Shown piece after piece: positions 45,926-56,838 of a stretch of DNA of 64,000 nt. The notes under the pieces were generated by a model. It saw nothing but the letters and a program-made list of their open reading frames with translations, was not told the DNA's origin and searched no databases. Position 1 is the first letter of the stretch. Every line of letters starts with the position of its first letter. This DNA is from Pseudomonas sp. DY-1 (GTDB lineage Bacteria; Pseudomonadota; Gammaproteobacteria; Pseudomonadales; Pseudomonadaceae), in the NCBI RefSeq assembly GCF_003626975.1, contig NZ_CP032616.1, forward strand, positions 1,984,001-2,048,000, given 5' to 3'. Made by a program: the position numbers and the translations under genes.

Positions 45926-46500
45926 CCAGCGCGCCCTTTGCCACTCAGGCTCTCCACGCGGGGCAGGCGAAAGCCGTCGCTGGAAAGCTGCAGGCGCCGC
46001 CCATCCTTGCGCCGCTCGGCCATTACCAGGCGGAATGGACTGAGCTCGCCACTGGAGAGAATGATCAATTGCGGTACCGGCCGGGCATCCTTCGCCTTCT
46101 TCTCGTCCTTGGCAGGCGCCGGCAGCACCAAGGGCTCGCCGTCCAGTTCGAAGGTCAGCTCGGCCCACTCGGGCAACTGGCGGGCGCCATCGGACATGGG
46201 CTGCCAGCGCGAACTGGATTCGTCGTAGTAGTAGACCTGGTAACGGTCGCGCTCGAGTCGCAGGCCGTACTCGCGGTTGTCCAGCACGGCCTCGTCGGCG
46301 AGCACGCCGATCAGGCCCGCCAGGCGCTCCGCTTCGTTGTTGAGTTCACGAGCGGGGCCGGCGACACCAGAGCTGATTACCGCCAGACCCGCGAGGCAGG
46401 CAATGACGACCATCACTACCAGGACTTCTATCAGGGTGAAACCCGCGGACGCCAAGGTACCGGACATCCGACCAGCGCCACCCTGCCGCCCGCTTCTCAT
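45922..46500 (-). CDS. xcpU: Minor pseudopilin XcpU (GspH)
   Basis: This 192-residue minor pseudopilin has a long leader and cleavage site ...GTLASAG/FTLIEVLVVMVVIA. A second in-frame ATG (MSGTLASAG) would give a typical short leader, so the real start may be about 33 nt downstream. ATG 46500 overlaps the xcpT stop (TGATG). The globular domain holds a Lys-rich insert (APAKDEKKAKDARP). Confidence 0.92.
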   Translation of the reverse strand: MRSGRQGGAGRMSGTLASAGFTLIEVLVVMVVIACLAGLAVISSGVAGPARELNNEAERLAGLIGVLADEAVLDNREYGLRLERDRYQVYYYDESSSRWQPMSDGARQLPEWAELTFELDGEPLVLPAPAKDEKKAKDARPVPQLIILSSGELSPFRLVMAERRKDGRRLQLSSDGFRLPRVESLSGKGRAG

Positions 46501-46931
46501 CAATTGTCCCAGTTGGTGATGTCGGCGTCGTTGTCGCTACCGCCTTCCTTGCCATCGGCCCCCAGGGAATAGAGATCGTAGGTACCCTTGCTACCGGGCG
46601 ACAGGTACTGATAGGGGTTGCCCCAAGGGTCGATTGGCAGCTTCTTCAGGTAGCCGTCCTTATTCCAGTTCTTCGGCGGCGGGTTGCCGGAAGGCCGGCT
46701 CACCAAGGCCTCGAGACCCTGCTGGGTGCTGGGATAGGCGAAGTTGTCCAGCTTGTACATGTCCAGGGCGGCGCCAATGGCCTTGATATCGCCCTTGGCC
46801 ACGGTGACCTTGGCCTGGTCGGGACGGTTCATCACCTGCGGCACCACCAGCGCGGCAAGAATGCCGAGGATGACCACCACCACCATGATTTCGATGAGCG
46901 TAAAGCCCGACTGACTACGGCGCAGATTCAC
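46500..46931 (-). CDS. xcpT: Major pseudopilin XcpT (GspG)
   Basis: This 143-residue protein is the main subunit of the pseudopilus piston. It has cleavage site SQSG/FTLIEIMVVVVILG, and a C-terminal calcium-binding loop is seen in YSLGADGKEGGSDNDADI. The start is GTG at 46931, 4 bp after xcpS. No ATG is available before the leader. Confidence 0.95.
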   Translation of the reverse strand: MNLRRSQSGFTLIEIMVVVVILGILAALVVPQVMNRPDQAKVTVAKGDIKAIGAALDMYKLDNFAYPSTQQGLEALVSRPSGNPPPKNWNKDGYLKKLPIDPWGNPYQYLSPGSKGTYDLYSLGADGKEGGSDNDADITNWDN

Positions 46932-46935
46932 GCGA

Positions 46936-48150
46936 TTACCCCACGAGTTGGTTGAGAGAAAGGATAGGCAGCAGGATGGCGAGCACGATCATCAGCACCA
47001 CTGCCCCCATCACCACCAGCATGAATGGTTCGAAAAGCCCGACCAGCAGGGCGATGCTCGCGGCCAGGTCGTTTTCCTGGTTGCGCGCTGTGCGGGCAAG
47101 CATCTGGTCGAGCTCACCAGAGCGTTCGCCACTGGCGATCATGTGCAGCATCATCGGCGGGAACTGGCCGCTGCCTTCCAGGGCGCGGGTCAGGCTGCCG
47201 CCTTCGCGGACCTTCTGTGCAGCCAGCACGACATGGGCCCGGATCACACGGTTGGCGATCACTTCGGCACCGATGCCAAGGGCCTCCACCAGCGGCACAC
47301 CGCTACGGGTCAGGATCGCCAGGGTGGACGCGAAGCGCGCCGTATCGGTGGCGCGCACTAGCCGCCCCACCAGCGGGATGCGCAGCACCATGGCATGCCA
47401 GCGGTGGCGGATGTTGGGGTCACGCAAGGCCCAACGTGCACCGACGATGGCCGCGACCAACACCAGCAACATCAGCCAGCCCCAATGCTTGACCAGATCG
47501 CTCAACGCGATGAGCCCTCGGGTGAGCAAAGGCAAGGTCTGTCCGGAATCGATGAACACCTTGACCACGTCCGGCACCACGAAGCCCAGCAAGAAGGCGA
47601 CGATCGCCAGCGACGCACACATCAGGATCACCGGATAGAGCAACGCCAGCTGGATCTTCTGCCGCGACTGCTGGCGTTGCTCGGTGTAGTCGGCCAACTG
47701 CTCCAGCACCGGGCCCAGGTGACCTGCATGCTCCCCAGCCGCCACCGTGGCGCGATAGAGATCAGGGAAGGCCGATGGAAACTCCCGCAGGCTGCTGGCC
47801 AGGCTGTGCCCCTCCAGCACCCGCGCGCGCACCGCCAGCAACATCGACTGGATGCGCGAACTGCTGGACTGCGCGGCTGCCGCCCGCAAGGCTTCCTCGA
47901 TGGGCAGCGCCGCCTGCACCAAGGTCGCGAGCTGTCGCGTCACCAGGGCGAGATCACGCGCGGAAAGGCCACGCGAGAGGCTGAAGCGGCCACGCTCGGC
48001 CTGCTCGCGGACACGGGTCGCGCGCACTTCCAACGGGGCCAGCTGGCGCTCCCGCAGCAGCTGGCGCACCTGGCGAGCGCTGTCCGCCTCGAGCACGCCC
48101 TTCTGCTGGCGGCCCTTGGCGTCGAGCGCGAGGTATTCGAATGCGGCCAT
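46936..48150 (-). CDS. xcpS: Type II secretion inner-membrane protein XcpS (GspF)
   Basis: This 404-residue polytopic protein has two related cytoplasmic helical domains and three membrane segments (about residues 170-195, 215-240 and 375-400). It couples the ATPase to pseudopilin assembly. The start ATG directly abuts the xcpR stop codon (48150/48151). Confidence 0.95.
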   Translation of the reverse strand: MAAFEYLALDAKGRQQKGVLEADSARQVRQLLRERQLAPLEVRATRVREQAERGRFSLSRGLSARDLALVTRQLATLVQAALPIEEALRAAAAQSSSSRIQSMLLAVRARVLEGHSLASSLREFPSAFPDLYRATVAAGEHAGHLGPVLEQLADYTEQRQQSRQKIQLALLYPVILMCASLAIVAFLLGFVVPDVVKVFIDSGQTLPLLTRGLIALSDLVKHWGWLMLLVLVAAIVGARWALRDPNIRHRWHAMVLRIPLVGRLVRATDTARFASTLAILTRSGVPLVEALGIGAEVIANRVIRAHVVLAAQKVREGGSLTRALEGSGQFPPMMLHMIASGERSGELDQMLARTARNQENDLAASIALLVGLFEPFMLVVMGAVVLMIVLAILLPILSLNQLVG

Positions 48151-49638
48151 TTACTCTTCCTGGGTGACCCGCAGAACTTCTTCCACCGTGGTGACCCCGA
48201 GCAAAACCTTGCGTCGGCCGTCCTCGCGAATGCTTGGGCTGGACAGCCGGGCGTGGCGGATCATTTCCTGCTCTGAAGCAACGCTGTGAATCAGGCTGCG
48301 CATGTGATCGTCGAACACCACCAGCTCGTATATACCGGTGCGCCCGCGATAACCCTGCTGGTGGCACTCCGTGCAACCACGGGCGCGATACAGGGTCGGC
48401 GCGCTACCCGGGTCCACACCGAGTAACTTGCACTCGGCGGAGTCAGCCTGATAGGACTCCTTGCAATGCGGGCACAACACCCGCACCAGGCGCTGGGCCA
48501 GCACACCAAGCAAGGACGATGACAACAGGAAGGGTTCGACCCCCATGTCCACCAGGCGGGTGATGGCACCGATCGCGCTGTTGGTGTGCAGGGTCGAAAG
48601 CACCAGGTGACCGGTGAGCGATGCCTGTACGGCGATCTCGGCAGTCTCCTGGTCGCGGATCTCACCCACCATCACCACGTCCGGGTCCTGGCGCAGGATG
48701 GCACGTAGACCACGGGCGAAGGTCATGTCCACTTTGGGGTTGACCTGAGTCTGGCCGATACCCTCGATGTGGTACTCGATGGGGTCTTCGACGGTAAGGA
48801 TATTGCGGGTGCGGTCGTTCAGCGTGACCAGGCTGGCGTAGAGAGTGGTCGTCTTGCCCGAACCGGTGGGGCCGGTGACCAGCAGGATGCCATGAGGGCG
48901 GCGCACAGTGTCTTCCAGCTGGTGGCGATCGCGATCGCTCATGCCCAGATGCTGCAGGGTCAGGCGGCCGGCCTGCTTGTCCAGCAGACGCAACACCACC
49001 CGCTCGCCATTGGCCGACGGCAATGTGGAAACACGGATGTCGACTTCGCGTCCGGCAACCCGCAGGGAAATGCGGCCGTCCTGGGGAATGCGCTTCTCGG
49101 CGATATCCAGGCGCGCCATGACCTTGATCCGCGACACCAACAGGGCCGCCAGCTCACGCTTGGGCTCCAGCACTTCACGAAGTATGCCGTCGACGCGGAA
49201 GCGCACCACCAGGCGTTTCTCGAAGGTTTCCAGATGGATGTCGGAGGCGTTTTCCTTGATCGCCTCGCCGAGGATGGCGTTGATCAAGCGAATGATCGGC
49301 GCGTCGTCCTCCTGCTCCAGCAAGTCCTCGGTTTCCGGAATCTGCTCGGCCAGGGCCGCAAGGTCGAGGCTTCCGCCAAGGTCTTCGGCGAGTTGCATGG
49401 CGGCGGAGGAATCATGCTGATAGGTCTGCGCCAAGGCCTGCTCGAAGGCCTCACCGGTGAGCGGTTTCATCGGCAGGCTGCGCCCGGCGAAGCGACGCGC
49501 CTCGGCCAGCGCTACCAGTTCGACGCCCGGGCGGTGTGCCAGGCAGGGCTCCACACCATCGAGCAACAACACACCATGCCGCTTGGCGAATCCGAACGGT
49601 AGCCGTCGCAGAGGGGCTTCAACGAGTGGAGGGTTCAT
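48151..49638 (-). CDS. xcpR: Type II secretion ATPase XcpR (GspE)
   Basis: This 495-residue cytoplasmic hexameric ATPase powers pseudopilus extension. Walker A GPTGSGKT is at 256-263. The Asp box, Walker B ([10 protein letters not shown], about 320-329) and His box ([12 protein letters not shown]) follow. The zinc-binding tetracysteine site is CPHC (389, 392) and CTEC (422, 425). The N-terminal domain binds XcpY. It is the first gene of the nine-gene xcpR-Z operon, and ATG 49638 is supported by the family start. Confidence 0.96.
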   Translation of the reverse strand: MNPPLVEAPLRRLPFGFAKRHGVLLLDGVEPCLAHRPGVELVALAEARRFAGRSLPMKPLTGEAFEQALAQTYQHDSSAAMQLAEDLGGSLDLAALAEQIPETEDLLEQEDDAPIIRLINAILGEAIKENASDIHLETFEKRLVVRFRVDGILREVLEPKRELAALLVSRIKVMARLDIAEKRIPQDGRISLRVAGREVDIRVSTLPSANGERVVLRLLDKQAGRLTLQHLGMSDRDRHQLEDTVRRPHGILLVTGPTGSGKTTTLYASLVTLNDRTRNILTVEDPIEYHIEGIGQTQVNPKVDMTFARGLRAILRQDPDVVMVGEIRDQETAEIAVQASLTGHLVLSTLHTNSAIGAITRLVDMGVEPFLLSSSLLGVLAQRLVRVLCPHCKESYQADSAECKLLGVDPGSAPTLYRARGCTECHQQGYRGRTGIYELVVFDDHMRSLIHSVASEQEMIRHARLSSPSIREDGRRKVLLGVTTVEEVLRVTQEE

Positions 49639-49836
49639 CCGTGGGCGCCTATTTCAGGTGGGTCCAGAAAGAAGTATTGCAGGGCAATCTGACGAATGTG
49701 CAGAGCCGCTGTCCGATTCTTATGATGCTTGTGAACAAAACCACCTAAAGCCGTAAAAATTCACATATATCTTTAGCACAGCGACCGTGTCGCAACATCA
49801 CCCGAACGGCCGACCATCGCCGGCAAAGTCGCTGCT
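49639..49836. promoter_or_regulatory. Divergent xcpR / xcpP promoter region
   Basis: An AT-richer stretch separates the two divergent secretion operons and must hold both promoters. In P. aeruginosa these operons respond to quorum sensing. I could not find a convincing lux-type box here. Confidence 0.55.
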
Positions 49837-50544
49837 ATGATCAAAGCAGATTTGCCAAAAACAAAACCAGAAAAAAGCCCCATTAGGAGTTGGACCCACT
49901 TGCAAGCCTCGGATTCCGTGCATTGGCTGCAACGCCACGCGCCTGCACTTGTCGGTGCGCTGTTGGTGCTTGTCATGGGGGCCAGCTTCGCCTGGCAGAC
50001 CCGTGAGTGGTTGCGCCTGGTGGATGCTCCAGCCGAGGCGCCCGAACAGCAGGGAAAACCGCGTGCCACCAGCCAGCCGCTGCAGAACCTGGAGCCCCTC
50101 TTCGGCCCGGCGCCGAAGGTCCAGCCAAGCGGCCCGCCCCCCACTACCAATCTGCGCCTGACCTTGCTCGGCAGTTTCGTCCATGCTGGGCCGGACAAGT
50201 CCATTGCCATCATCCAGTACGAAGGTGGCAAGCCGCGTCGCTTTACCGCCGGTGACGAGATCACCAGCGGGGTGAAAGTACACGCGGTGTATCGCAATCG
50301 CGTCGAGATCGAACGCAACGGTCGCCTGGAAAGTCTCAGTTTCCCGGAACCGCGCTCACGCTTCACCCCTGTCGGTGGCGTCCCTGACGAGCCCTCTGCC
50401 GCAGTGATCGACGAACTCAACGGCCTGCAGGAAGACAACGCCGCGGAATTGCGCGAGCGCATGGAAAAGCTGCGCCAACAGATGGAAGACCCGGAAAACA
50501 CCGTCTCCGATCCTTCCGCCGAACAGTCCCAGGAAAGCGAATGA
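49837..50544 (+). CDS. xcpP: Type II secretion protein XcpP (GspC)
   Basis: This 235-residue bitopic protein bridges the inner-membrane platform and the secretin. It has a cytoplasmic N-terminus, a membrane helix (about residues 38-56), a Pro-rich linker, a homology-region domain (about 100-165) and a C-terminal coiled coil (about 190-220) in place of a PDZ domain, as in Xcp systems. ATG 49837 has only a weak ribosome-binding site. An in-frame TTG at 49900 lies 10 nt after a clear AGGAG and could be the true start. It is co-transcribed with xcpQ. Confidence 0.93.
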   Translation: MIKADLPKTKPEKSPIRSWTHLQASDSVHWLQRHAPALVGALLVLVMGASFAWQTREWLRLVDAPAEAPEQQGKPRATSQPLQNLEPLFGPAPKVQPSGPPPTTNLRLTLLGSFVHAGPDKSIAIIQYEGGKPRRFTAGDEITSGVKVHAVYRNRVEIERNGRLESLSFPEPRSRFTPVGGVPDEPSAAVIDELNGLQEDNAAELRERMEKLRQQMEDPENTVSDPSAEQSQESE

Positions 50545-50548
50545 CACG

Positions 50549-52510
50549 ATGCCCCTGACCTTCTCGCGCCTCACGCTCGCCCTGATCGCCGCCGGGATGC
50601 TGACCGCGCCCCTGTCCCTGCTCGCCGCACAGCCGGCCGCCGCTCCTGGCAGTGCACAACAGCAGCAGCAGGACGGCTGGACCATCAACCTCAAGGACGC
50701 CGATATCCGCGAGTTCATCGACCAGATCGCCGACATCACCGGCGAGACCTTCATCGTCGACCCGAGAGTGAAGGGCCAGGTCAGCGTTGTGTCAAAGGCA
50801 CCACTCGGGCTCAACGAGGTGTATCAGCTGTTCCTTTCAGTGATGGCAACCCACGGCTTCACCGTCGTCGCCCAGGGCGACCAGGCACGCATCATCCCCA
50901 ACGCCGAAGCCAAGGCGGAGGCCGCCAGCAGCCGTGCTGGCGCGGAAAGCCTGGAGACCCGGGTGATCCAGGTGCAGCACACCCCGGTGACCGAACTCAT
51001 CCCACTGATTCGACCGCTCGTTCCCCAGTACGGCCACCTGGCGGCTGTGACCTCGGCCAACGCCCTGATCATCAGCGACCGCGCGGCCAATATCGCGCGT
51101 ATCGAAGACCTGATGCGCCAACTCGACCAGAAGGGTGACCGTGACTACACGGTGCTCAACCTCCGGCACGCCTGGGTCATGGACGCCGCCGAAGTGCTCA
51201 ACGCGTCCCTCAACCGTGGTCAATCCAAGGGGACGTCGGGCACCCAGGTGATAGCCGATGCCCGCACCAACCGACTCATCATCCTCGGCCCACCGTCTGC
51301 CCGGGCGAAGCTGGCTGCCCTGGCGCAGTCCCTCGACACGCCTACCTCGCGTTCTGCCAATACACGGGTGATCCGTCTACGCCACAACGACGCCAAGGCG
51401 CTCGCGGAAACCCTCGGCGAAATATCCGAAGGCCTGAAGAGCGAAGAAGGGGGCGGTGAAGGGGGCGGCGCCGCTTCAGGCGGCAAGCCACAGAACATTT
51501 TGATCCGCGCTGACGAGAGCCTGAACGCGCTGGTCATGCTGGCCGAGCCGGATGTGGTAACGGCCATGGAAGATATCGTCCGCCAGCTCGACGTACCCCG
51601 CGCCCAGGTGATGGTCGAAGCGGCCATCGTCGAAATATCCGGCGACATCACCGACGCGCTGGGCGTGCAGTGGGCGGTGGATGCACGCGGCAGCACCGGC
51701 GGCCTGGGGGGCGTGAATTTCGGCAACACCGGCCTCTCGGTGGGCACCGTGCTCAACGCCATCCGCGACGACGAGATTCCCGACACCCTGCCCGATGGCG
51801 CCATCATCGGCATTGGTACCGACAACTTCGCCGCCCTGATCACCGCCCTCTCGGCCAACAGCAAGAGCAACCTGCTGTCGACGCCCAGCCTGCTGACGCT
51901 CGACAACCAGAAGGCGGAGATCCTCGTAGGCCAGAACGTGCCCTTCCAGACCGGCACCTTCACCACTGACGCATCAGGCGCCAACAACCCCTTCACCACC
52001 ATTGAGCGCCAGGACATCGGCGTGACCCTCAAGGTGACCCCGCACATCAATGAAGGCGCCACTCTGCGCCTGGAGATCGAGCAGGAAATCTCCTCCATCG
52101 CTCCCTCCGCCACCCTGACCGCACAAGCGGTGGATCTGATCACCAACAAGCGCTCGATCAAGAGCACCATCCTCGCCGAAGACGGTCAGGTGATTGTGCT
52201 GGGCGGCCTGATCCAGGACGACATTACCCAGACCGATTCCAAGGTGCCGCTGCTGGGCGACATCCCCATCCTTGGCCGACTGTTCCGCTCGACCAAGGAC
52301 ACACATGTGAAGCGCAACCTGATGGTGTTCCTGCGCCCGACCGTGGTCCGCGACCGCGCCGGCATCGCGGCCCTGTCCGGGAAGAAATACAACGATATCC
52401 GCATCGTCGGCGAACACGACAAGGAAGGCCGGCCTTCCATCCTGCCGCGAGAGCCGGTGCAACTGTTCGACAACCCGCAGACTCCGGCGGTCGACCTGCG
52501 CAAACCGTGA
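50549..52510 (+). CDS. xcpQ: Type II secretin XcpQ (GspD)
   Basis: This 653-residue outer-membrane secretin forms the gated exit channel. It has a signal peptide (about residues 1-26), an N0 domain, three N1-N3 repeats (about 115-380, with a Gly/Glu-rich loop GGGEGGGAASGG in N3), the secretin barrel (about 390-600, with the VPFQTGTF and QDIGVTLKVTPHI motifs) and a C-terminal S-domain. It starts 4 bp after xcpP. Confidence 0.96.
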   Translation: MPLTFSRLTLALIAAGMLTAPLSLLAAQPAAAPGSAQQQQQDGWTINLKDADIREFIDQIADITGETFIVDPRVKGQVSVVSKAPLGLNEVYQLFLSVMATHGFTVVAQGDQARIIPNAEAKAEAASSRAGAESLETRVIQVQHTPVTELIPLIRPLVPQYGHLAAVTSANALIISDRAANIARIEDLMRQLDQKGDRDYTVLNLRHAWVMDAAEVLNASLNRGQSKGTSGTQVIADARTNRLIILGPPSARAKLAALAQSLDTPTSRSANTRVIRLRHNDAKALAETLGEISEGLKSEEGGGEGGGAASGGKPQNILIRADESLNALVMLAEPDVVTAMEDIVRQLDVPRAQVMVEAAIVEISGDITDALGVQWAVDARGSTGGLGGVNFGNTGLSVGTVLNAIRDDEIPDTLPDGAIIGIGTDNFAALITALSANSKSNLLSTPSLLTLDNQKAEILVGQNVPFQTGTFTTDASGANNPFTTIERQDIGVTLKVTPHINEGATLRLEIEQEISSIAPSATLTAQAVDLITNKRSIKSTILAEDGQVIVLGGLIQDDITQTDSKVPLLGDIPILGRLFRSTKDTHVKRNLMVFLRPTVVRDRAGIAALSGKKYNDIRIVGEHDKEGRPSILPREPVQLFDNPQTPAVDLRKP

Positions 52511-52574
52511 TGCTCAGGGGCTCGTGACTCAGCCCCGACGCGAGTCCTTCTTTCAGGCAGCCAGGCACAAAAAT

Positions 52575-52612
52575 GGGCGGCCCACCTTCGAGGTGTAGCC
52601 GCCCTCTTCTTT
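52575..52612. terminator. Terminator after xcpQ
   Basis: A GGGCGGC / GCCGCCC stem (52575-52581 and 52598-52604) with an internal CACCT / AGGTG pair is followed by TCTTCTTT on the plus strand. AAAAA precedes it for the minus strand, so it can also end the metZ-SDR transcript. Confidence 0.8.
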
Positions 52613-52628
52613 CCAGCCCGATTGCCTA

Positions 52629-53408
52629 TCAGCCGAGATAGATCATCTTGCGCGTCATGCCGCCATCGACCATGAACTCCTGACCGGTAACGAAACTGGC
52701 GTTCTCCGACAGCAGCCAAGCCACCTGGGCAGCAACGTCTTCCACCAGACCGACACGGCCCACCGGGTGCTGCTCGTGGTCCGACTGGGAGAGGGGTGCT
52801 TCTTCGCGGGCGGACAGGTCGCGGGCGTCGATCCAGCCGGGCGTCACGGCGTTGACCCGGATGTCGGGCGCCAGGCTCATGGCCAGCGCATGGGTCAGCG
52901 CCAACAGGCCGCCCTTGCTGGCGGCATAGGCCTCACTGTCGGGCTCCGATTGATGCGCACGAGTAGAGGCGATCGTGACAATGGCGCCCTTATGTCCTCG
53001 CAGGTATGGCGCACAATGCTTGGCGAGCAACATGGTCCCCGTCAGATTGACCGCCAGCAGGCGGTTCCAGCGGGCCAGTTCTAGGCTCTCCAGCGGCGGA
53101 TTGTGGGGGTCGGTAATAGCAGCGTTGCTGACCAGGGCATCGAGGCGGCCGAACTGCCCGAGCACTTCAGCCACGCCCACCGCCACCTGACTTTCATGGG
53201 CGACATCCATGCCGACGAACCAGGCATTCTCACCCAATGCCTTGGCTACCCGAGCACCACGGGCGCGGTCGATGTCGGCAAGCACCACTTGCCAGCCTTC
53301 AGCGATCAGCCAGGCGGATACACCCAAACCGATCCCGCGCGCCGCGCCGGTAACCAGGGCGACCTTGCCGTTATTTGGCGCAGTCGCCTGCAAGGCCCAA
53401 TCGATCAC
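52629..53408 (-). CDS. Short-chain dehydrogenase/reductase
   Basis: This 259-residue NAD(P)-dependent oxidoreductase of the classical SDR family has cofactor motif TGAARGIG (about 20-27), NNAG replaced by SNAA, the catalytic Ser in the ASTR stretch, and Tyr-Lys in YAASK. The substrate is unknown. The start is GTG at 53408, overlapping the metZ stop (GTGA), which shows translational coupling. The function may relate to sulfur amino acids, but this rests on position only. Confidence 0.9.
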   Translation of the reverse strand: MIDWALQATAPNNGKVALVTGAARGIGLGVSAWLIAEGWQVVLADIDRARGARVAKALGENAWFVGMDVAHESQVAVGVAEVLGQFGRLDALVSNAAITDPHNPPLESLELARWNRLLAVNLTGTMLLAKHCAPYLRGHKGAIVTIASTRAHQSEPDSEAYAASKGGLLALTHALAMSLAPDIRVNAVTPGWIDARDLSAREEAPLSQSDHEQHPVGRVGLVEDVAAQVAWLLSENASFVTGQEFMVDGGMTRKMIYLG

Positions 53409-54616
53409 AGGGCGGCGAGCCCACGCTCCAGATCGGCCTTGAGGTCCGCCACATCTTCCAGGCCAATGGCCAAGCGGACCAGGCTGTCACTGATACCCGC
53501 ATTGGCCCGCTCCTGAGGCGAAAGGCGCCCGTGGGAAGTGGTGGCCGGATGGGCGATGGTGGTCTTGGTGTCGCCCAGGTTGGTAGTGATGGAAATCATC
53601 CGGGTGGCGTCGATGAAACGCCAGGCCGCTTCCTTCCCGCCCTTGACCTCGAAGCTGACTACCGCGCCGAAGCCTTTCTGCTGACGCTTGGCCAACTCGT
53701 GCTGCGGATGACTTTCCAGCCCTGAGTAGTAGACGCGCTCGACACCGGATTGCTGCTCCAGCCACCGGGCGATATCGAGAGCGCTGGCGCAATGGGCCTG
53801 CATGCGCACGCGCAGGGTTTCCAGACCTTTCATCATCACCCAGGCATTGAAGGGGCTCAGGGTCGGGCCCGCGGTACGCAGGAAACCCACCACTTCCTTC
53901 ATATGCTCGGCGCGACCGGCGACCACACCGCCCATTGTGCGTCCCTGGCCGTCGATGTACTTGGTGGCCGAGTGCATGACGATGTCGGCCCCCAGCTTCA
54001 GAGGCTGTTGCAGGGCTGGGGTACAGAAGCAGTTGTCTACCACCAGCAGAGCGCCTTTGGCGTGGGCAATCTCGGCCAGGGCGGGGATATCCACCAGTTC
54101 GGCCAGAGGATTGGAAGGAGACTCGACGAACAGCAGCTTGGTGTTCGGTTTAATCGCGGACTTCCAGCCATCCAGGTCGGACAGCGCCGGATAGTCGACT
54201 TCAATGCCGAAGCGCTTGAGGTACTTTTCGAACAGGCTGATGGTGGAGCCAAACACGCTACGGGAGACCAGTACGTGATCGCCGCTGCTGCACAGACTCA
54301 TGGCAATGGCGAGGATCGCCGACATGCCAGAGGCGGTAGCCACAGCCTGTTCGGCACCTTCAAGGGCAGCGATTCGCTCTTCGAAGGTCCGAACGGTCGG
54401 GTTGGTGTAGCGCGAATAGACGTTGCCCGGGACTTCGCCGGCGAAACGCGCAGCAGCGTCGGCGGCAGTGCGGAACACGTAGCTGGAGGTCAGGAACATG
54501 GCCTCGCCGTGCTCACCTTCCGGCGAACGGCGCTGGCCAGCTCGCACGGCCAGGGTTTCGAAGGCGGCGCCTTCCAGGTCACTGTCCAGCCTTCCGGCTT
54601 CCCATTCCTGCGTCAT
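53405..54616 (-). CDS. metZ: O-succinylhomoserine sulfhydrylase
   Basis: This 403-residue PLP enzyme of the Cys/Met metabolism family makes homocysteine directly from O-succinylhomoserine and sulfide. The cofactor lysine is in [12 protein letters not shown] (about residue 208). Phosphate-binding SRYTNPT and the SGMSA loop are present. The name follows gene context (downstream of purF as in P. aeruginosa). The start ATG 54616 has AGGG upstream. Confidence 0.94.
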   Translation of the reverse strand: MTQEWEAGRLDSDLEGAAFETLAVRAGQRRSPEGEHGEAMFLTSSYVFRTAADAAARFAGEVPGNVYSRYTNPTVRTFEERIAALEGAEQAVATASGMSAILAIAMSLCSSGDHVLVSRSVFGSTISLFEKYLKRFGIEVDYPALSDLDGWKSAIKPNTKLLFVESPSNPLAELVDIPALAEIAHAKGALLVVDNCFCTPALQQPLKLGADIVMHSATKYIDGQGRTMGGVVAGRAEHMKEVVGFLRTAGPTLSPFNAWVMMKGLETLRVRMQAHCASALDIARWLEQQSGVERVYYSGLESHPQHELAKRQQKGFGAVVSFEVKGGKEAAWRFIDATRMISITTNLGDTKTTIAHPATTSHGRLSPQERANAGISDSLVRLAIGLEDVADLKADLERGLAAL

Positions 54617-54638
54617 ATCCCTACCTCTTCAGAAACGA

Positions 54639-54659
54639 AGCCCGGATGCGATCCGGGCT
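54639..54659. repeat. AGCCCGGAT / ATCCGGGCT palindrome
   Basis: A 9-bp perfect stem with GCG loop lies between purF and metZ. It has no T-run and resembles a widespread short intergenic palindrome. It may modulate the amount of metZ message. Confidence 0.5.
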
Positions 54660-54691
54660 ACAGACTTACGACTCGCCGCCAGACGCGCGAC

Positions 54692-56197
54692 TCAGTTGTT
54701 GTACAGATCGATAATGGCGCTGACCGCGTGGGCCTTGGCCTTGCTGGCGTCGTTACGGGCCTGCTCGATCTTGTTCAGATAGTGCTCATCCACGTCGCCG
54801 GTGATGTACTGGCCGTCGAAGACCGCACAGTCGAAGTGGTCGATCTTCACTTTACCGCCACCCACTGCGTCGATCAGGTCCGGCAGGTCCTGGTATACCA
54901 GCCAGTCAGCACCGATCAGTTCGGCCACTTCCTCGGTGGAACGGTTGTGGGCGATCAGCTCGTGGGCGCTGGGCATGTCGATGCCGTACACGTTCGGATA
55001 GCGCACCGCCGGAGCGGCGGAGCAGAAGTAAACGTTCTTGGCGCCAGCTTCGCGGGCCATCTGGATGATCTGCTTGCAGGTGGTGCCGCGAACGATGGAG
55101 TCATCCACCAGCATCACGTTCTTGCCGCGGAATTCCAGTTCGATCGCGTTCAGCTTCTGGCGCACGGATTTCTTGCGCGCGGCCTGGCCCGGCATGATGA
55201 AGGTACGGCCGATATAGCGGTTCTTCACGAAGCCTTCGCGGAACTTCACACCCAGGTGATTGGCCAGCTCCAGGGCAGCGGTGCGGCTGGTATCCGGAAT
55301 CGGAATCACCACGTCGATGTCGTGCTCGGGACGTTCGCGCTGGATCTTCTCGGCAAGCTTCTCGCCCATGCGCAGACGCGCCTTGTAGACGGAGATGCCA
55401 TCCATGATGGAGTCCGGGCGGGCCAGGTATACATGCTCGAAGATGCAGGGGGAATACTGCGGATCAGCCGCGCACTGGCGGGTGAACAGCTTGCCTTCCT
55501 CGGTGATGTAAACCGCTTCGCCCGGGGCCAGGTCGCGAATCAGGGTGAAGCCCAGCACATCAAGGGCCACGCTCTCGGAAGCGATCATGTACTCGACGCC
55601 TTCGTCGGTGTGGCGCTGACCGAAGACGATCGGGCGAATCGCATGGGGATCACGGAAGCCGACGATGCCGTACCCGGTAATCATCGCAACCACGGCGTAG
55701 CCACCCTTGCAGCGCGCGTGCACGCCGGAAACCGCGGCGAATACATCTTCCTCGGTAGGCTGCAGCTTGCCGCGGTGAGCCAGCTCGTGGGCGAACACGT
55801 TGAGCAGCACTTCCGAGTCGGAATTGGTGTTCACGTGGCGCAGGTCGGATTCGTAGATTTCCTTGGCCAGTTGCTCGACGTTGGTCAGGTTGCCGTTGTG
55901 CGCCAGAGTGATGCCATAAGGCGAGTTGACGTAGAACGGCTGGGCCTCTGCGGAGCTGGAGGAGCCGGCAGTGGGATAGCGCACGTGGCCGATGCCCATG
56001 CTGCCGACCAGGCGCTGCATGTGGCGCTGCTGGAAGACGTCACGGACGAGACCGTTGTCCTTGCGAAGGAAGAGCCGGCCATCATGGCTGGTCACAATAC
56101 CGGCAGCGTCCTGGCCGCGATGCTGAAGCACGGTAAGCGCGTCATACAGCGCCTGATTGACGTTCGACTTACCGACGATACCGACGATGCCACACAT
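54692..56197 (-). CDS. purF: Amidophosphoribosyltransferase
   Basis: This 501-residue enzyme performs the first committed step of purine synthesis. It is a class II glutamine amidotransferase with the nucleophile Cys directly after the initiator Met (MCGIVG) and a C-terminal phosphoribosyltransferase domain with the PRPP loop in [12 protein letters not shown] (about 363-374). The start at 56197 was chosen to expose Cys as residue 2 and has AGGGG upstream. It follows cvpA by 89 bp. Confidence 0.97.
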   Translation of the reverse strand: MCGIVGIVGKSNVNQALYDALTVLQHRGQDAAGIVTSHDGRLFLRKDNGLVRDVFQQRHMQRLVGSMGIGHVRYPTAGSSSSAEAQPFYVNSPYGITLAHNGNLTNVEQLAKEIYESDLRHVNTNSDSEVLLNVFAHELAHRGKLQPTEEDVFAAVSGVHARCKGGYAVVAMITGYGIVGFRDPHAIRPIVFGQRHTDEGVEYMIASESVALDVLGFTLIRDLAPGEAVYITEEGKLFTRQCAADPQYSPCIFEHVYLARPDSIMDGISVYKARLRMGEKLAEKIQRERPEHDIDVVIPIPDTSRTAALELANHLGVKFREGFVKNRYIGRTFIMPGQAARKKSVRQKLNAIELEFRGKNVMLVDDSIVRGTTCKQIIQMAREAGAKNVYFCSAAPAVRYPNVYGIDMPSAHELIAHNRSTEEVAELIGADWLVYQDLPDLIDAVGGGKVKIDHFDCAVFDGQYITGDVDEHYLNKIEQARNDASKAKAHAVSAIIDLYNN

Positions 56198-56286
56198 GTG
56201 ACGCAACCCCTGCTAGTAGTTCAGGCTAATCAAGTACCCGTCCAGGCCGTTTGGGCATGGACGAGCATGCTTCCAGTTGCGACGCA

Positions 56287-56799
56287 TCAGCTGGGTGAGC
56301 TGATGCCGCTCGCGAGCCACTGACTGGTGAAGCCCAGAATAAGGTTCTTCGACCAGTCAGCGACCATTAGAAAATGCGGTAACAGCGTAGATTGCTGCCA
56401 CCAGGGATCCTGTTGCACCGGTGCCAGGCTAAGCAGGCCGACCAGCAGCACAACCAGCAGCGCACCACGGGCGGCGCCAAAGGCCATGCCCAGCACGCGG
56501 TCAGTGCCGTCCATACCGGTAACCCTGACCAGTTCGCCGATCAGGAAATTGATCAAGGCACCCACCAGCAAGGTGGCGATGAAGAGAATGGCGCATGCGG
56601 CGATGATGCGCGCCGAAGGCATTTCGATGAATTCAGTGAGGTGCAGCGACAAGGCGCCGCCGAAGGTCCAGGCAACAACACCTGCGACTATCCAGGTCAG
56701 GAGCGAGAGGGCTTCCTTGACGAAGCCCCGACTCAAACTGACCAGACTGGAAACGGCGATGATGGCGATTATCGTCCAATCGACCCAGGTGAATGCCAC
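56287..56799 (-). CDS. cvpA: CvpA family membrane protein
   Basis: This 170-residue inner-membrane protein has four helices. In E. coli CvpA is needed for colicin V production and bile-salt tolerance. It sits upstream of purF as in most gammaproteobacteria. GTG 56799 was chosen because the family begins a few residues before the WVDW motif. A GTG at 56811 would add four residues. Neither has a strong ribosome-binding site. Confidence 0.88.
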   Translation of the reverse strand: MAFTWVDWTIIAIIAVSSLVSLSRGFVKEALSLLTWIVAGVVAWTFGGALSLHLTEFIEMPSARIIAACAILFIATLLVGALINFLIGELVRVTGMDGTDRVLGMAFGAARGALLVVLLVGLLSLAPVQQDPWWQQSTLLPHFLMVADWSKNLILGFTSQWLASGISSPS

Positions 56800-56838
56800 G
56801 ATGCGGCCCACAAACAGAAAAGGCGCTGCATTTTAGCA

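Noticed and set aside
49639..49836. Search for a quorum-sensing lux-type box between xcpR and xcpP
   Set aside because: No palindrome with the expected CT-N12-AG form and conserved arms was found.
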